From: Gammaproteobacteria bacterium
Lineage (GTDB): Bacteria > Pseudomonadota > Gammaproteobacteria > Steroidobacterales > GCA-2729495
Assembly: GCA_024229935.1 (NCBI GenBank)
Contig: JAAERX010000051.1
Span: forward strand, 124,001 to 188,000
Length of the DNA stretch: 64,000 nt
Direction: 5' to 3'
Part shown: positions 1 to 8,783 of the stretch, piece by piece
Layout of the letters: each line of letters opens with the position of its first letter
Position numbering within the stretch: the stretch's first letter is position 1
Notes under the pieces: model-generated
The model's database searches: none
Told to the model about the DNA's origin: nothing
What the model saw: only the letters and a program-made list of their open reading frames with translations
Translations under genes and position numbers: made by a program

Positions 1-1272
1 AAAGCCACAAGGGTCTATGGCATTGATGGAGAGATTACAGGTGCGATCGTTAATAATGATTTTGCTGGTGGCATCAGTGGTGATGAACAGGCCATCCTGA
101 CCTTTGGTATGCGTCGTGGTGGTGATTCTGTTTTTGCACTTGATGTGACTGATCGTAACGACCCGCAGTTACTTTGGGAGATCAATGCTGAAACAGATGG
201 CTTTGAAGATCTTGGCCAAACTTGGTCTACACCTCAGGTAACCAAGGTAAAAGTTGATGCAGACTATATTGATGTTGTTCTTTTCGGTGGTGGTTATGAT
301 GCCGGTCAGGACTCAGATTTCTACCGTGAGGATTCAGTGGGTAATGCTATCTACATGGTTAACCTGTTAACGGGTGAAAAAATATGGAGTGCAGGTGCAT
401 CTGATGATTATGATCTGGAGCTTCCAGGAATGGAGCACTCTATACCTGCGCCATTACGTGCAGTTGATATAAATGGTGATGGGTTACTTGACCGTATCTA
501 TGTAGGTGATATGGGTGGGCGTTTGTGGCGTTTTGATATATTTAATGGTGAATCTGTAAATGAGCTTGGTCAGGGGGGTGTTATAGCTACTCTGGGTGCA
601 GCGGATTTGGGTTCACCAACGGCCGCGGATGTGCGTCGTTTCTACAATCAGGTTGATGTAGTGGACTACTCTCAGGATGGCGTACGTTTTCTATCCCTTA
701 ATGTGGGTTCTGGGTACCGTGCTCATCCACTGGACCGCGAAATAGATGAGGAGTTTTATTCTGTTCGTGATTATGCTCCGATCAATCAGTTACAGAATGA
801 TGATTATGGTGACCCTGTCATACGTTCCCAGCTTACTGATATTACTGCTTTAGCAAATGCCCCGTTGGACTCGGATGATGCGGGTTGGCGTTTAAGTATG
901 GTAAGAAGTTTAGGCGAGAAAGTTCTGAGTCGTGCAATTACTTACCGGAATACTATTTATTTCACTTCCTTTTCGCCGGGTAGTACAGCTAGTGCTTGTT
1001 CAACAGCTCCAGGTACTAATCGTCTGTATAAGGTTGACTTACTGACAGGCGACCCTATTTTGAACCTTGATGAAAGTGTAGATGCAGAGAATCTTACTGA
1101 GGATGATCGTTCACGTATATTGAAACAGGGCAGTATCGCTCCGCAGGTTGAAATATTGTTTACTGCGGATAACCCAACGGTTGGTACCGAATGTGTGGGT
1201 ACTGAATGTGCGGTTTCAGATAAAAGTAGTCTGGCAACACGAACCTACTGGACGCAGGATGGAGCCCAATGA
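1..1272 (+). CDS. pilY1: Type IV pilus biogenesis protein PilY1, C-terminal part (5' truncated by window)
   Basis: Frame is open from base 1; PilY1 beta-propeller-like sequence (GGDSVFALDVTDRNDPQLLWEI, STPQVTKVKVD, FGGGYDAGQD, DINGDGLLDRIYVGDMGGRLWRFD); followed directly by a pilin gene. Confidence 0.88.
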   Translation, partial: KATRVYGIDGEITGAIVNNDFAGGISGDEQAILTFGMRRGGDSVFALDVTDRNDPQLLWEINAETDGFEDLGQTWSTPQVTKVKVDADYIDVVLFGGGYDAGQDSDFYREDSVGNAIYMVNLLTGEKIWSAGASDDYDLELPGMEHSIPAPLRAVDINGDGLLDRIYVGDMGGRLWRFDIFNGESVNELGQGGVIATLGAADLGSPTAADVRRFYNQVDVVDYSQDGVRFLSLNVGSGYRAHPLDREIDEEFYSVRDYAPINQLQNDDYGDPVIRSQLTDITALANAPLDSDDAGWRLSMVRSLGEKVLSRAITYRNTIYFTSFSPGSTASACSTAPGTNRLYKVDLLTGDPILNLDESVDAENLTEDDRSRILKQGSIAPQVEILFTADNPTVGTECVGTECAVSDKSSLATRTYWTQDGAQ

Positions 1273-1745
1273 TAGCTTCTAAACGCTTATGTATTATGGA
1301 TGAACACAGTAGAGGTATGTCTCTGCTTGAGCTACTGATTGTGGTGGCTATCATTGGAATAATTATGGTATTCGCACTGCCCTCATATCGTGATTACACC
1401 GTTCGTGCTCATAGGGTTGATGCAAAAACCATGCTAATGAGAATTGCAGCAGCACAGGAGAAGTTCTACCTGGTAAATAGTGAGTACTGTGCTAATGCTG
1501 ATATGGATGAAGCTATGCCAGATGGTTTGGGTATCGATCATTATAGTAATGAGGGTTACTATAATGTCACTATTGATGATGCTGCATTTGATTCAGCTGT
1601 TGGTTATAGCATTGTGGCAACTGCTGTGGGCGACCAGTTAGATGATGATGCCGGTTGTAAGGTTTTAAGCATCAACCATATGGGAGTACGTTTTGGTGGT
1701 CCGAGCAATGGCGGTACTGATGATCCGCGCTGCTGGGGTAAATGA
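1269..1745 (+). CDS. pilE: Type IV pilin PilE-like
   Basis: Prepilin motif G|MSLLELLIVVAIIGIIMVFALPSYRDYTVRAHRVDAKTML; C-terminal Cys pair; ATGA overlap with pilY1. Confidence 0.88.
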   Translation: MIASKRLCIMDEHSRGMSLLELLIVVAIIGIIMVFALPSYRDYTVRAHRVDAKTMLMRIAAAQEKFYLVNSEYCANADMDEAMPDGLGIDHYSNEGYYNVTIDDAAFDSAVGYSIVATAVGDQLDDDAGCKVLSINHMGVRFGGPSNGGTDDPRCWGK

Positions 1746-1772
1746 ACCTTTCCTGTTGCTATACTTATAAAC

Positions 1773-1795
1773 AGCTCCTTAACCGGGGCTTTTTT
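1773..1795 (+). terminator. Rho-independent terminator after pilE
   Basis: Stem AGCTCC / GGGGCT (one G-T pair) followed by TTTTT. Confidence 0.65.
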
Positions 1796-1828
1796 ATAGC
1801 TGGGTGTTGCTGCCAAAGTGGTTAAACT

Positions 1829-2482
1829 GTGGCCTTTGGGCTGAATGCTCATAAGCAGATATTGCTCCAGAGGAATTTAATGGGACTTGCATCAATAAAA
1901 GCGGCTATTAGCCATCATGGGTTATCGCTTTATATAATTGCTGTGGGCTGTATTCTTCTCGGCCCATGGAATCCGGATGGTATAGCACTCTGTGAGCTCA
2001 GTAGATCCGGGTTAAAATCAGGTGAATACTGGCGTTTCTGGACCGGGCAGATGGTGCATAGCTCATGGGAGAGCCTGAGCCTGAGCCTGGTCGGGCTGAT
2101 ATTGCTACAACAGATGTTTGGTAAAGAACTGCGAACAGTAGTTTGGGTTTGGGGGTATGCGGTTATTTCACTTGTAGTTGGTGTCTGCATGCTGGCTTTC
2201 AGTCGCTATGGCAACTTTGTGGGGTTGTCAGCAATTCTGCATGGTTTATTTGCTTATGCCGCCTGCCTTGCCTTTCGCCGTGATGGGTTGCTTGCGGCAG
2301 GTTTGCTGCTGGTTCTGGGCGGTAAGGTCATCTGGGAAAAACTGCAAGGCGGTGCAAACTTTATGGAGCAACTGATAGGTATTCCTGTTGCTGTTGATGC
2401 AAATCTTTATGGTTTTGCTGCAGGTCTGGTGTTGGGTGCGGTAATGGTGGCGTCAGGAAGTCGTCTGGGGCAAAGCGCGTGA
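1829..2482 (+). CDS. Rhombosortase-like rhomboid-family intramembrane serine protease (His position substituted)
   Basis: Multi-TM protein with WRFWTGQMVHSSWESLSLSLVGL, GLSAILHGLFAYAA (Ser motif) and a C-terminal ANLYGFAAGLVLG segment typical of the rhombosortase (RrtA) family. Confidence 0.75.
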   Translation: MAFGLNAHKQILLQRNLMGLASIKAAISHHGLSLYIIAVGCILLGPWNPDGIALCELSRSGLKSGEYWRFWTGQMVHSSWESLSLSLVGLILLQQMFGKELRTVVWVWGYAVISLVVGVCMLAFSRYGNFVGLSAILHGLFAYAACLAFRRDGLLAAGLLLVLGGKVIWEKLQGGANFMEQLIGIPVAVDANLYGFAAGLVLGAVMVASGSRLGQSA

Positions 2483-2536
2483 TGTAAGGTGCAGTGAGCC
2501 TGTTAATAATTCACTTTTATATATTAAGGATTAGTA

Positions 2537-2788
2537 ATGACCAATAATTTAAGCAACAAAACCACCAATAATTTTGCTATTGAATGGTCAGAAGATATCT
2601 GTGACTGGATTGTTGAGCAGGCTGATGAAGAGGATATTGATCCGGAGGTGGCTGTTTATGCCGCATTAGCTGCAGCAGCAGTACTGGCTCGGTCCGTGGA
2701 TATGGATGATGCAGCCATACGGGAGCGGTTCGATAAAATTCTGAGTGACGAGTTTCCGGAAAGTATGTTGAAAGAAGGGCGGGGTTAA
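2537..2788 (+). CDS. Small acidic hypothetical protein (83 aa)
   Basis: ORF with ATG preceded by a purine-rich stretch (TTAAGGATTAGTA); no recognised family. Confidence 0.55.
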   Translation: MTNNLSNKTTNNFAIEWSEDICDWIVEQADEEDIDPEVAVYAALAAAAVLARSVDMDDAAIRERFDKILSDEFPESMLKEGRG

Positions 2789-3018
2789 TAGGGGTTGGGG
2801 TAAGTGAGTTGGCTAACTAATTGGCATCACTGTTGTGTGAAGGTTGCGACGGGCGTTGCCTTGTCTCCGGCCTAAAGGCCCCCGACAAAGAGGAAGGCGT
2901 CAATTATCAGGTTTTGTAAATCTGAGTCGTCGAGCAAACCTGCGGTTTGCCGACGTAAATTCCGAGGTAGTCTTTCAACCCTGCTGCGTGAGGGCTGAAT
3001 GCCTCTCGTCATTTAATT

Positions 3019-3093
3019 TGGTACTCCCTAGGGGAATCGAACCCCTGTTTGCGCCGTGAGAGGGCGCCGTCCTAACCGCTAGACGAAGGGAGC
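3019..3093 (-). tRNA. tRNA-Glu (anticodon CTC), CCA encoded
   Basis: Reverse complement GCTCCCTTCGTCTAGCGGTTAGGACGGCGCCCTCTCACGGCGCAAACAGGGGTTCGATTCCCCTAGGGAGTACCA folds as a cloverleaf; anticodon loop CTCTCAC. Confidence 0.95.
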
Positions 3094-3223
3094 ATGGTTG
3101 CCTGCTCATTGGGCGCGCAATTCTAGAGCAACTCGGCCTCAAGGTAAATTGCCTATTCAGGCACTTTGTGGTGCGCAGGGCTGTTATCATACGCCGCTTG
3201 AGCAGGTGCCCAAGCAGGTTGCA

Positions 3224-4549
3224 TTGACTAATAATACAAACAATAACGATGCCTCACGGCAGGTGATTCCTCGTCCTGAACACAATATCAGCCGGGCTAA
3301 TATCTCTAGTGCCGCGCTGAAGGTTCTCTACCGCCTTAAAAGCGGTGGTTACCAAGCCTATCTGGTCGGCGGTAGTGTGCGTGATTTGCTGCTTGATACT
3401 CATCCCAAGGATTTTGATATTTCTACGGATGCCACGCCGGAAGAGGTACGTGCACTGTTTAATAATTGCCGTCTTATTGGCCGTCGTTTTCGGCTGGCGC
3501 ATGTTCGGTTTGGTCGTGAAATTATTGAAGTAGCCACATTTCGCGCTCCTTCAAGTGATGCGAGTGATGATCATTCTGTTGCTGAAGGCAGTGGCCGTGT
3601 GCTGCGTGATAATGTTTGGGGTACTTTTGAAGATGATGTGTTTCGCCGGGATTTTACCTGCAACGCACTTTATTACGATATCCGTGATTTCTCTGTCCGT
3701 GATTATGTAGGCGGTGCGCAGGATATTAAGGATAAAAAAATCCGCTTGATGGGTGAACCCGAGCAGCGTTATCGTGAGGATCCTGTGCGGATGTTACGTG
3801 CGGCCCGGTTTGCTGCCAAACTAAATTTTAAAATTGAATCAAAGACGGCTGCGCCTATTCCTGAGCTTGCGTCTTTGCTGGATAATATTCCCTCTGCACG
3901 TTTGTTTGATGAATTTGGCAAGATGTTTCAGGCAGGTGCGGCATTGGCTACCTGGCATCAGTTGCAGACTTTAGGTTTGCTTGAACACTTATTTCCCTGG
4001 ACGGTTGAGTGGTTAGCAGCCAGTTCTGATGAGTTACCGGCAAATAAACGTATCAAGTTTATAGAAACAGCTTTGCGTAATACTGACGAACGCATTAAGC
4101 AGGAAAAGCCGGTAACACCTATGTTCCTATTTGCTGTTTTTCTCTGGGGGCCGGTACGTGAACGTGCCAATTACTACATGCAGCAAGAACAAATGTCAGA
4201 AGCACAGGCACTTGTTATAGCTTCTGATGAGATGGCTGTGACACAAAATTCACGTATTGCTGTACCAAAACGCTTTTCATATCCAATGCGTGAAATTATG
4301 CGTATGCAACCAAGGTTTGAGAAGCGGCGTGGGAAACGTGCGCAATCTTTGTTGGGGCACAAGCGGTTTAGAGCTGCTTATGATCTGCTCTTATTGCGCG
4401 CAGAGCTGCGTGAGGTTGATACGGAATTGGTACAGTGGTGGACTGATATTCAGGAATTGCCGGAGTATAAAAAACAACAAAAGTTAACGGCTGGTAAACC
4501 TCGTGGTAAATCAAGCCGACGCAAACGTACGGGTAACCGACAGCAATAA
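3224..4549 (+). CDS. pcnB: Poly(A) polymerase I
   Basis: ISSAALKVLYRLKSGGYQAYLVGGSVRDLLLDTHPKDFDISTDATPEEVRALF...RRDFTCNALYYD, KRFSYPMREIMRMQPRF. The ORF is open from 3098; start is uncertain (TTG 3224 or GTG 3263 plausible). Confidence 0.93.
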   Translation: MTNNTNNNDASRQVIPRPEHNISRANISSAALKVLYRLKSGGYQAYLVGGSVRDLLLDTHPKDFDISTDATPEEVRALFNNCRLIGRRFRLAHVRFGREIIEVATFRAPSSDASDDHSVAEGSGRVLRDNVWGTFEDDVFRRDFTCNALYYDIRDFSVRDYVGGAQDIKDKKIRLMGEPEQRYREDPVRMLRAARFAAKLNFKIESKTAAPIPELASLLDNIPSARLFDEFGKMFQAGAALATWHQLQTLGLLEHLFPWTVEWLAASSDELPANKRIKFIETALRNTDERIKQEKPVTPMFLFAVFLWGPVRERANYYMQQEQMSEAQALVIASDEMAVTQNSRIAVPKRFSYPMREIMRMQPRFEKRRGKRAQSLLGHKRFRAAYDLLLLRAELREVDTELVQWWTDIQELPEYKKQQKLTAGKPRGKSSRRKRTGNRQQ

Positions 4550-4577
4550 TCTGTTCAAGATATAGGCAGAGATTAGT

Positions 4578-5150
4578 ATGAGGCAGCCTTCAGTTAGGAG
4601 TGATTTACCCAGTCAGGCTGTATCTGATCATGAGCTGTCTGATCAGGGTCTATGCCAACATTGGGTGCCCGTCTATGTGGGGCTTGGCAGCAACCTTAAT
4701 GAACCCTCCGAGCAGGTGGCTTTAGCGCTCAGAGAGCTTGAAGTATTGCCGAATACCCGGCTTGTGGCAGTGTCTGGTTTGTACGGTAACCCACCCATGG
4801 GGCCTCAGGATCAGCCTGATTACATTAATGCGGTAGCGGGTCTTCTGACGCGCAAGACAGCCATGGAATTGTTGTTATTGCTGCAATCTCTGGAACATCA
4901 GCTTGGCCGTGTTCGCAGTGAAGGTGACCGTTGGGGGCCGCGTATTATTGACCTGGACCTGCTGGTCTATGGGCAGTCACAGATATCGGTGCCGGGATTA
5001 AATTTGCCACATCCGGGCATTTTGGAGCGAAATTTTGTATTGTTCCCTCTGCGTGACATTGCTCCGTCACTCATGGTGCCAGGTCAGGGTGTTGTAAGTA
5101 CCCTGGCGCAGCAGGTGGGTGCGGTAGGGTTGCAGCAAATTAAAGAATAG
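4578..5150 (+). CDS. folK: 2-amino-4-hydroxy-6-hydroxymethyldihydropteridine diphosphokinase
   Basis: VYVGLGSNLNEPSEQV, LGRVRSEGDRWGPRIIDLDLLVYG, LPHPGILERNFVLFPL. Confidence 0.95.
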   Translation: MRQPSVRSDLPSQAVSDHELSDQGLCQHWVPVYVGLGSNLNEPSEQVALALRELEVLPNTRLVAVSGLYGNPPMGPQDQPDYINAVAGLLTRKTAMELLLLLQSLEHQLGRVRSEGDRWGPRIIDLDLLVYGQSQISVPGLNLPHPGILERNFVLFPLRDIAPSLMVPGQGVVSTLAQQVGAVGLQQIKE

Positions 5151-5221
5151 CTCAAACATAAGCCCATCAGTGGGCATAACAATATTAATAATAAGCACTA
5201 ACTATTAAGAGCAGGGGCTTT

Positions 5222-5869
5222 ATGACGGTATCCCGTTACATTGCAATTGAAGGGCCTATCGGTGTGGGTAAAACCAGTCTGGCACGCAAGCTAGCGGGTG
5301 AGCTTGATGGTGAGTTGGTTCTGGAAGAAGCCGACGCCAATCCGTTTCTAGACCGTTTCTATCAGGATCCTCGTGGTGCTGCATTGCCTGCGCAGTTGTT
5401 TTTTATGTTTCAGCGCGTACGTCAGCTGGAGCAACTGGTACAGGCCGATATGTTCAGTGATATGCGCGTAGCTGATTTTCTAATGGCAAAAGACCATCTG
5501 TTTGCAGAGATTACTCTCGACCGTGATGAGCTATTGTTGTATGAACAGATATACAGCACACTGGATTTTAATCCACCGGTTCCTGACCTTGTTGTCTATT
5601 TGCAGGCTCCTGTAGATACATTGTTATTTCGTATAGCCAGACGTGGTATTAGATATGAGCAGGATATCAAGCGGCGCTATCTTGAGCGTTTAACGGATGC
5701 CTACTCACAATTTTTCCATCAGTATGACGAGTCTCCGCTGCTAATTGTGAATGCAGCGACTATTGATCCTGTTAATAATGATGAACATTTTCACCTGCTG
5801 CTTGATGAGATTAATAATACTCGTGGTGGCCGTCAGTTTTTTAACCCACTGGTGTCGGCACTTGCCTGA
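5222..5869 (+). CDS. Deoxynucleoside kinase family protein
   Basis: YIAIEGPIGVGKTSLARKLA P-loop, LEEADANPFLDRFYQDP, DLVVYLQAPVDTLLFRIARRGIRYEQDI. Confidence 0.88.
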   Translation: MTVSRYIAIEGPIGVGKTSLARKLAGELDGELVLEEADANPFLDRFYQDPRGAALPAQLFFMFQRVRQLEQLVQADMFSDMRVADFLMAKDHLFAEITLDRDELLLYEQIYSTLDFNPPVPDLVVYLQAPVDTLLFRIARRGIRYEQDIKRRYLERLTDAYSQFFHQYDESPLLIVNAATIDPVNNDEHFHLLLDEINNTRGGRQFFNPLVSALA

Positions 5870-5907
5870 AGTCACTAGTAATTTTATTTAAAGATTTATT
5901 AAAAATA

Positions 5908-6738
5908 ATGTATACCCAATTACAACAACGTGGCATGGATCAACCGCCGGTAAATGTGTCGACATTAGCCCGAATGAAAAGTGAGAGAGAACCTATCGCA
6001 TGTCTTACTGCGTACGATGCGAGCTTTGCATCTTTGGTAGATCATGCAGGTGCAGATATTGTACTGGTGGGTGATTCACTCGGTATGGTTGTGCAGGGGT
6101 ATGACACCACTGTGCCGGTTACAGTTGATGACATGATTTATCATTCACGACTTGTTGCACGTGGTTTGTCTCGGGCTTTTTTAGTGACTGATATGCCCTT
6201 TATGAGCTACACCAGTCCTGATCAGGCGTTGGAAAACTCTGTTCGCCTTATGCAGGAAGGTGCAGCAATGATGGTCAAGCTGGAAGGCGGTTCAAGTCAG
6301 GTAAAAATTGTTGAATATCTGACACGTCATGATATTCCTGTATGTGCTCATATCGGGCTAAAGCCGCAGTCAGTACACAAGATTGGTGGTTTCAAAGTGC
6401 AGGGTCGAGATGAAGGTCAGGCCTTACAAATGACAGAGGATGCACTTGCACTGCAAGCAGCGGGAGCAGATATTGTGCTGCTTGAATGTGTGCCTAATGA
6501 GGTGGGTAAGGCCGTAACAGGGGTGCTGGATGTACCTGTTATTGGGATAGGTGCTGGCCCTGAAGTGGATGGACAAATTCTGGTGCTCTATGATGCGCTG
6601 GGTATTACTCAGGGGCGCATGCCACGCTTTGTTAAAAACTTCATGGTTGACAGTCAGTCTATCCCTGAAGCATTAGGCAACTATGTAGATGCTGTAAAGA
6701 GCAGGGCCTACCCTGGCCCGGAACATTGTTTTTCCTGA
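5908..6738 (+). CDS. panB: 3-methyl-2-oxobutanoate hydroxymethyltransferase
   Basis: PIACLTAYDASFASLVDHAGADIVLVGDSLGMVVQGYDTTVPVTVDDMIYH. Confidence 0.97.
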   Translation: MYTQLQQRGMDQPPVNVSTLARMKSEREPIACLTAYDASFASLVDHAGADIVLVGDSLGMVVQGYDTTVPVTVDDMIYHSRLVARGLSRAFLVTDMPFMSYTSPDQALENSVRLMQEGAAMMVKLEGGSSQVKIVEYLTRHDIPVCAHIGLKPQSVHKIGGFKVQGRDEGQALQMTEDALALQAAGADIVLLECVPNEVGKAVTGVLDVPVIGIGAGPEVDGQILVLYDALGITQGRMPRFVKNFMVDSQSIPEALGNYVDAVKSRAYPGPEHCFS

Positions 6739-6789
6739 GTTCCTGTCCCTTTACTTGTCCCTCTAACTGAATAGCCCCTGGAATTAGTT

Positions 6790-7644
6790 GTGAAACGTAT
6801 CGATACGGCTGAAGAATTACGTGCATTACTAGCAGAATGGCACCCGGAGGGTGATCGCATTGCATTAGTGCCGACAATGGGCAATCTGCATAAAGGTCAC
6901 CTTAGTCTGGTAGAGCTGGCAAAAGAAAATGCCGAGCGGGTTATTGTGAGTGTATTTGTTAACCCTACACAGTTTGCTCCGGATGAAGATTATGAGCGTT
7001 ACCCACGAACCCTTGATAAGGATGCGTTAAGGCTAAGTCGTGCTGGAGCTGATGTATTGTTTGCCCCGGCAGCAGAGGTTATTTATCCAAATGGTATTGC
7101 TCAAGCCACGACAGTCACGGTGCCTGACCTTTCTGCTGAGCTTGAGGGTGAGTCACGCCCGGGACATTTTGCAGGTGTAACATCAGTTGTGTGCAGGCTC
7201 TTTAATATCTGCCATCCTAATCTTGCAGTTTTTGGGCAGAAGGATTTCCAGCAGTACGTAATCCTGAAAAGGATGGTCAAAGATCTACATTTACCTGTGC
7301 AGTTAATTGCCGGCCCAACAGCACGTGATAATAACGGGCTGGCACTGAGTTCACGAAATGGTTTTCTTAATAAAGATCAGCAAATAAATGCTGCCGTTAT
7401 TTATCAGGCCTTATGTGCTGTAACAACAATGCTTGAAGATGGGGATCGTGATTTTACGGCACTTGAACATAGTGCCGCTGAACAGATTGCTGCTGCAGGT
7501 CTTGAGCCAGACTATATTTCTGTACGTGATGCCGATGATTTAAGCCTTCCTTCTGAAGGCAGTACACACCTGGTGGTACTTGCAGCTGCATGCTGTGGCA
7601 CTGTCAGGTTGATTGATAATGTAGTGGTGGAATTGCCAGTTTAG
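6790..7644 (+). CDS. panC: Pantothenate synthetase (GTG start)
   Basis: IALVPTMGNLHKGHLSLVELA, VSVFVNPTQFAPDEDYERYPRT, FGQKDFQQ, LALSSRNGFL. Confidence 0.97.
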   Translation: MKRIDTAEELRALLAEWHPEGDRIALVPTMGNLHKGHLSLVELAKENAERVIVSVFVNPTQFAPDEDYERYPRTLDKDALRLSRAGADVLFAPAAEVIYPNGIAQATTVTVPDLSAELEGESRPGHFAGVTSVVCRLFNICHPNLAVFGQKDFQQYVILKRMVKDLHLPVQLIAGPTARDNNGLALSSRNGFLNKDQQINAAVIYQALCAVTTMLEDGDRDFTALEHSAAEQIAAAGLEPDYISVRDADDLSLPSEGSTHLVVLAAACCGTVRLIDNVVVELPV

Positions 7645-8726
7645 TTTTCTTTGGCCTGTTCTGGTCTTTCATGCTGTAGTAATGCCCAGGCAACATGTTC
7701 CCTTACCAGTTCCGATTCTGCCTTTCTTCGTGTTGTTAATGTTTCTATAACTAAGGGTGTTGTAGGTGCATTACCCAGTGCTACGGCAAGATTACGCAAC
7801 CAGCATTCATAACCAATACGCCGGATAGAGCTACCGGCAGTTTTCTTGAGCCATTCATCTTCTGTCCAGGCAAACAGTTCTATTAGGCTGGCGGTATCCA
7901 GTTCATGGCGAGGTGCAAAGTCACCCTCAGCAGTGGGTTCTGCAAACTTATTCCAGGGGCAGAATAACTGGCAGTCATCACAGCCATATATTCGGTTGCC
8001 TATGGCGTTCCGAAATTCTTCAGGGATGCTGTCACGAAGTTCGATTGTCAGGTATGAAATACAGCGGCGTGCATCCAGTTTAAAAGGCGCAATGATGGCC
8101 TGGGTTGGGCATATATCCATGCAGGTAGTGCAGGTGCCGCAATGTTCGGTGGCAGGTTCATCAACAGGCAGAGGTAAATCTGTCATTAGTTCACCAAGAA
8201 AGAACCAGGAACCCGCATCTTTATTAATCAGGTTAGTGTGTTTGCCTATCCAGCCTAGCCCGGCATTACGTGCCAGTGGTTTTTCAAGTACCGGGGCACT
8301 GTCTACAAATGCACGGTAACCAAAAGGCCCTGTTTCCTGTGCAATACGGTCGGCCAGTTTTTGTAATCTTCGACGCATTAGCTTGTGGTAATCACGCCCT
8401 AATGCGTAACGAGCAACATAGGCCTGTTCTGGTTGTTCCAGTAGCGTTATGGGGTTTATACCTTCTTCTGGCAGGTAATCCATTCGTACTGAGATAACCC
8501 GGACTGTGCCAGGCACCAGTTCCTCCGGATGAGAACGTTTACTGCCATGTCGATGCATATAGTCCATTTCGCCATGCATACCCTGATTGAGCCAGCTTTG
8601 CAGCTTTACTGCCTCTTCTTCTAGGTGGGTCTCAGTAATACCCAGTTGTTGAAACCCCAGTTCACTACCCCACGTGCGTATGAGTGCTGCAAGTTGAGCT
8701 GGATTGGTAATTGAGGTTAGGGGCAT
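7641..8726 (-). CDS. queG: Epoxyqueuosine reductase
   Basis: CGTCTTCMDICPTQAI and YGCDDCQLFCPWN 4Fe-4S motifs; YALGRDYHKLMRRRLQKLADRI. Confidence 0.95.
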   Translation of the reverse strand: MPLTSITNPAQLAALIRTWGSELGFQQLGITETHLEEEAVKLQSWLNQGMHGEMDYMHRHGSKRSHPEELVPGTVRVISVRMDYLPEEGINPITLLEQPEQAYVARYALGRDYHKLMRRRLQKLADRIAQETGPFGYRAFVDSAPVLEKPLARNAGLGWIGKHTNLINKDAGSWFFLGELMTDLPLPVDEPATEHCGTCTTCMDICPTQAIIAPFKLDARRCISYLTIELRDSIPEEFRNAIGNRIYGCDDCQLFCPWNKFAEPTAEGDFAPRHELDTASLIELFAWTEDEWLKKTAGSSIRRIGYECWLRNLAVALGNAPTTPLVIETLTTRRKAESELVREHVAWALLQHERPEQAKEN

Positions 8727-8783
8727 GGTTTTGCTTGTATATTTTTACTATGTGAATGATGCAGGCTTAGTATAATTGTCTCT

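Noticed and set aside
2844-3059. 71-aa plus-strand ORF (MRRALPCLRPKGPRQRGRR...)
   Set aside because: Overlaps the three-hairpin region and runs into tRNA-Glu (ends ...LPRGIEPLFAP, the translation of tRNA antisense); no family signature.
7846-8319. 157-aa plus-strand ORF antisense to queG
   Set aside because: Fully inside the coding frame of queG; Ser-rich composition is typical of an antisense shadow ORF.
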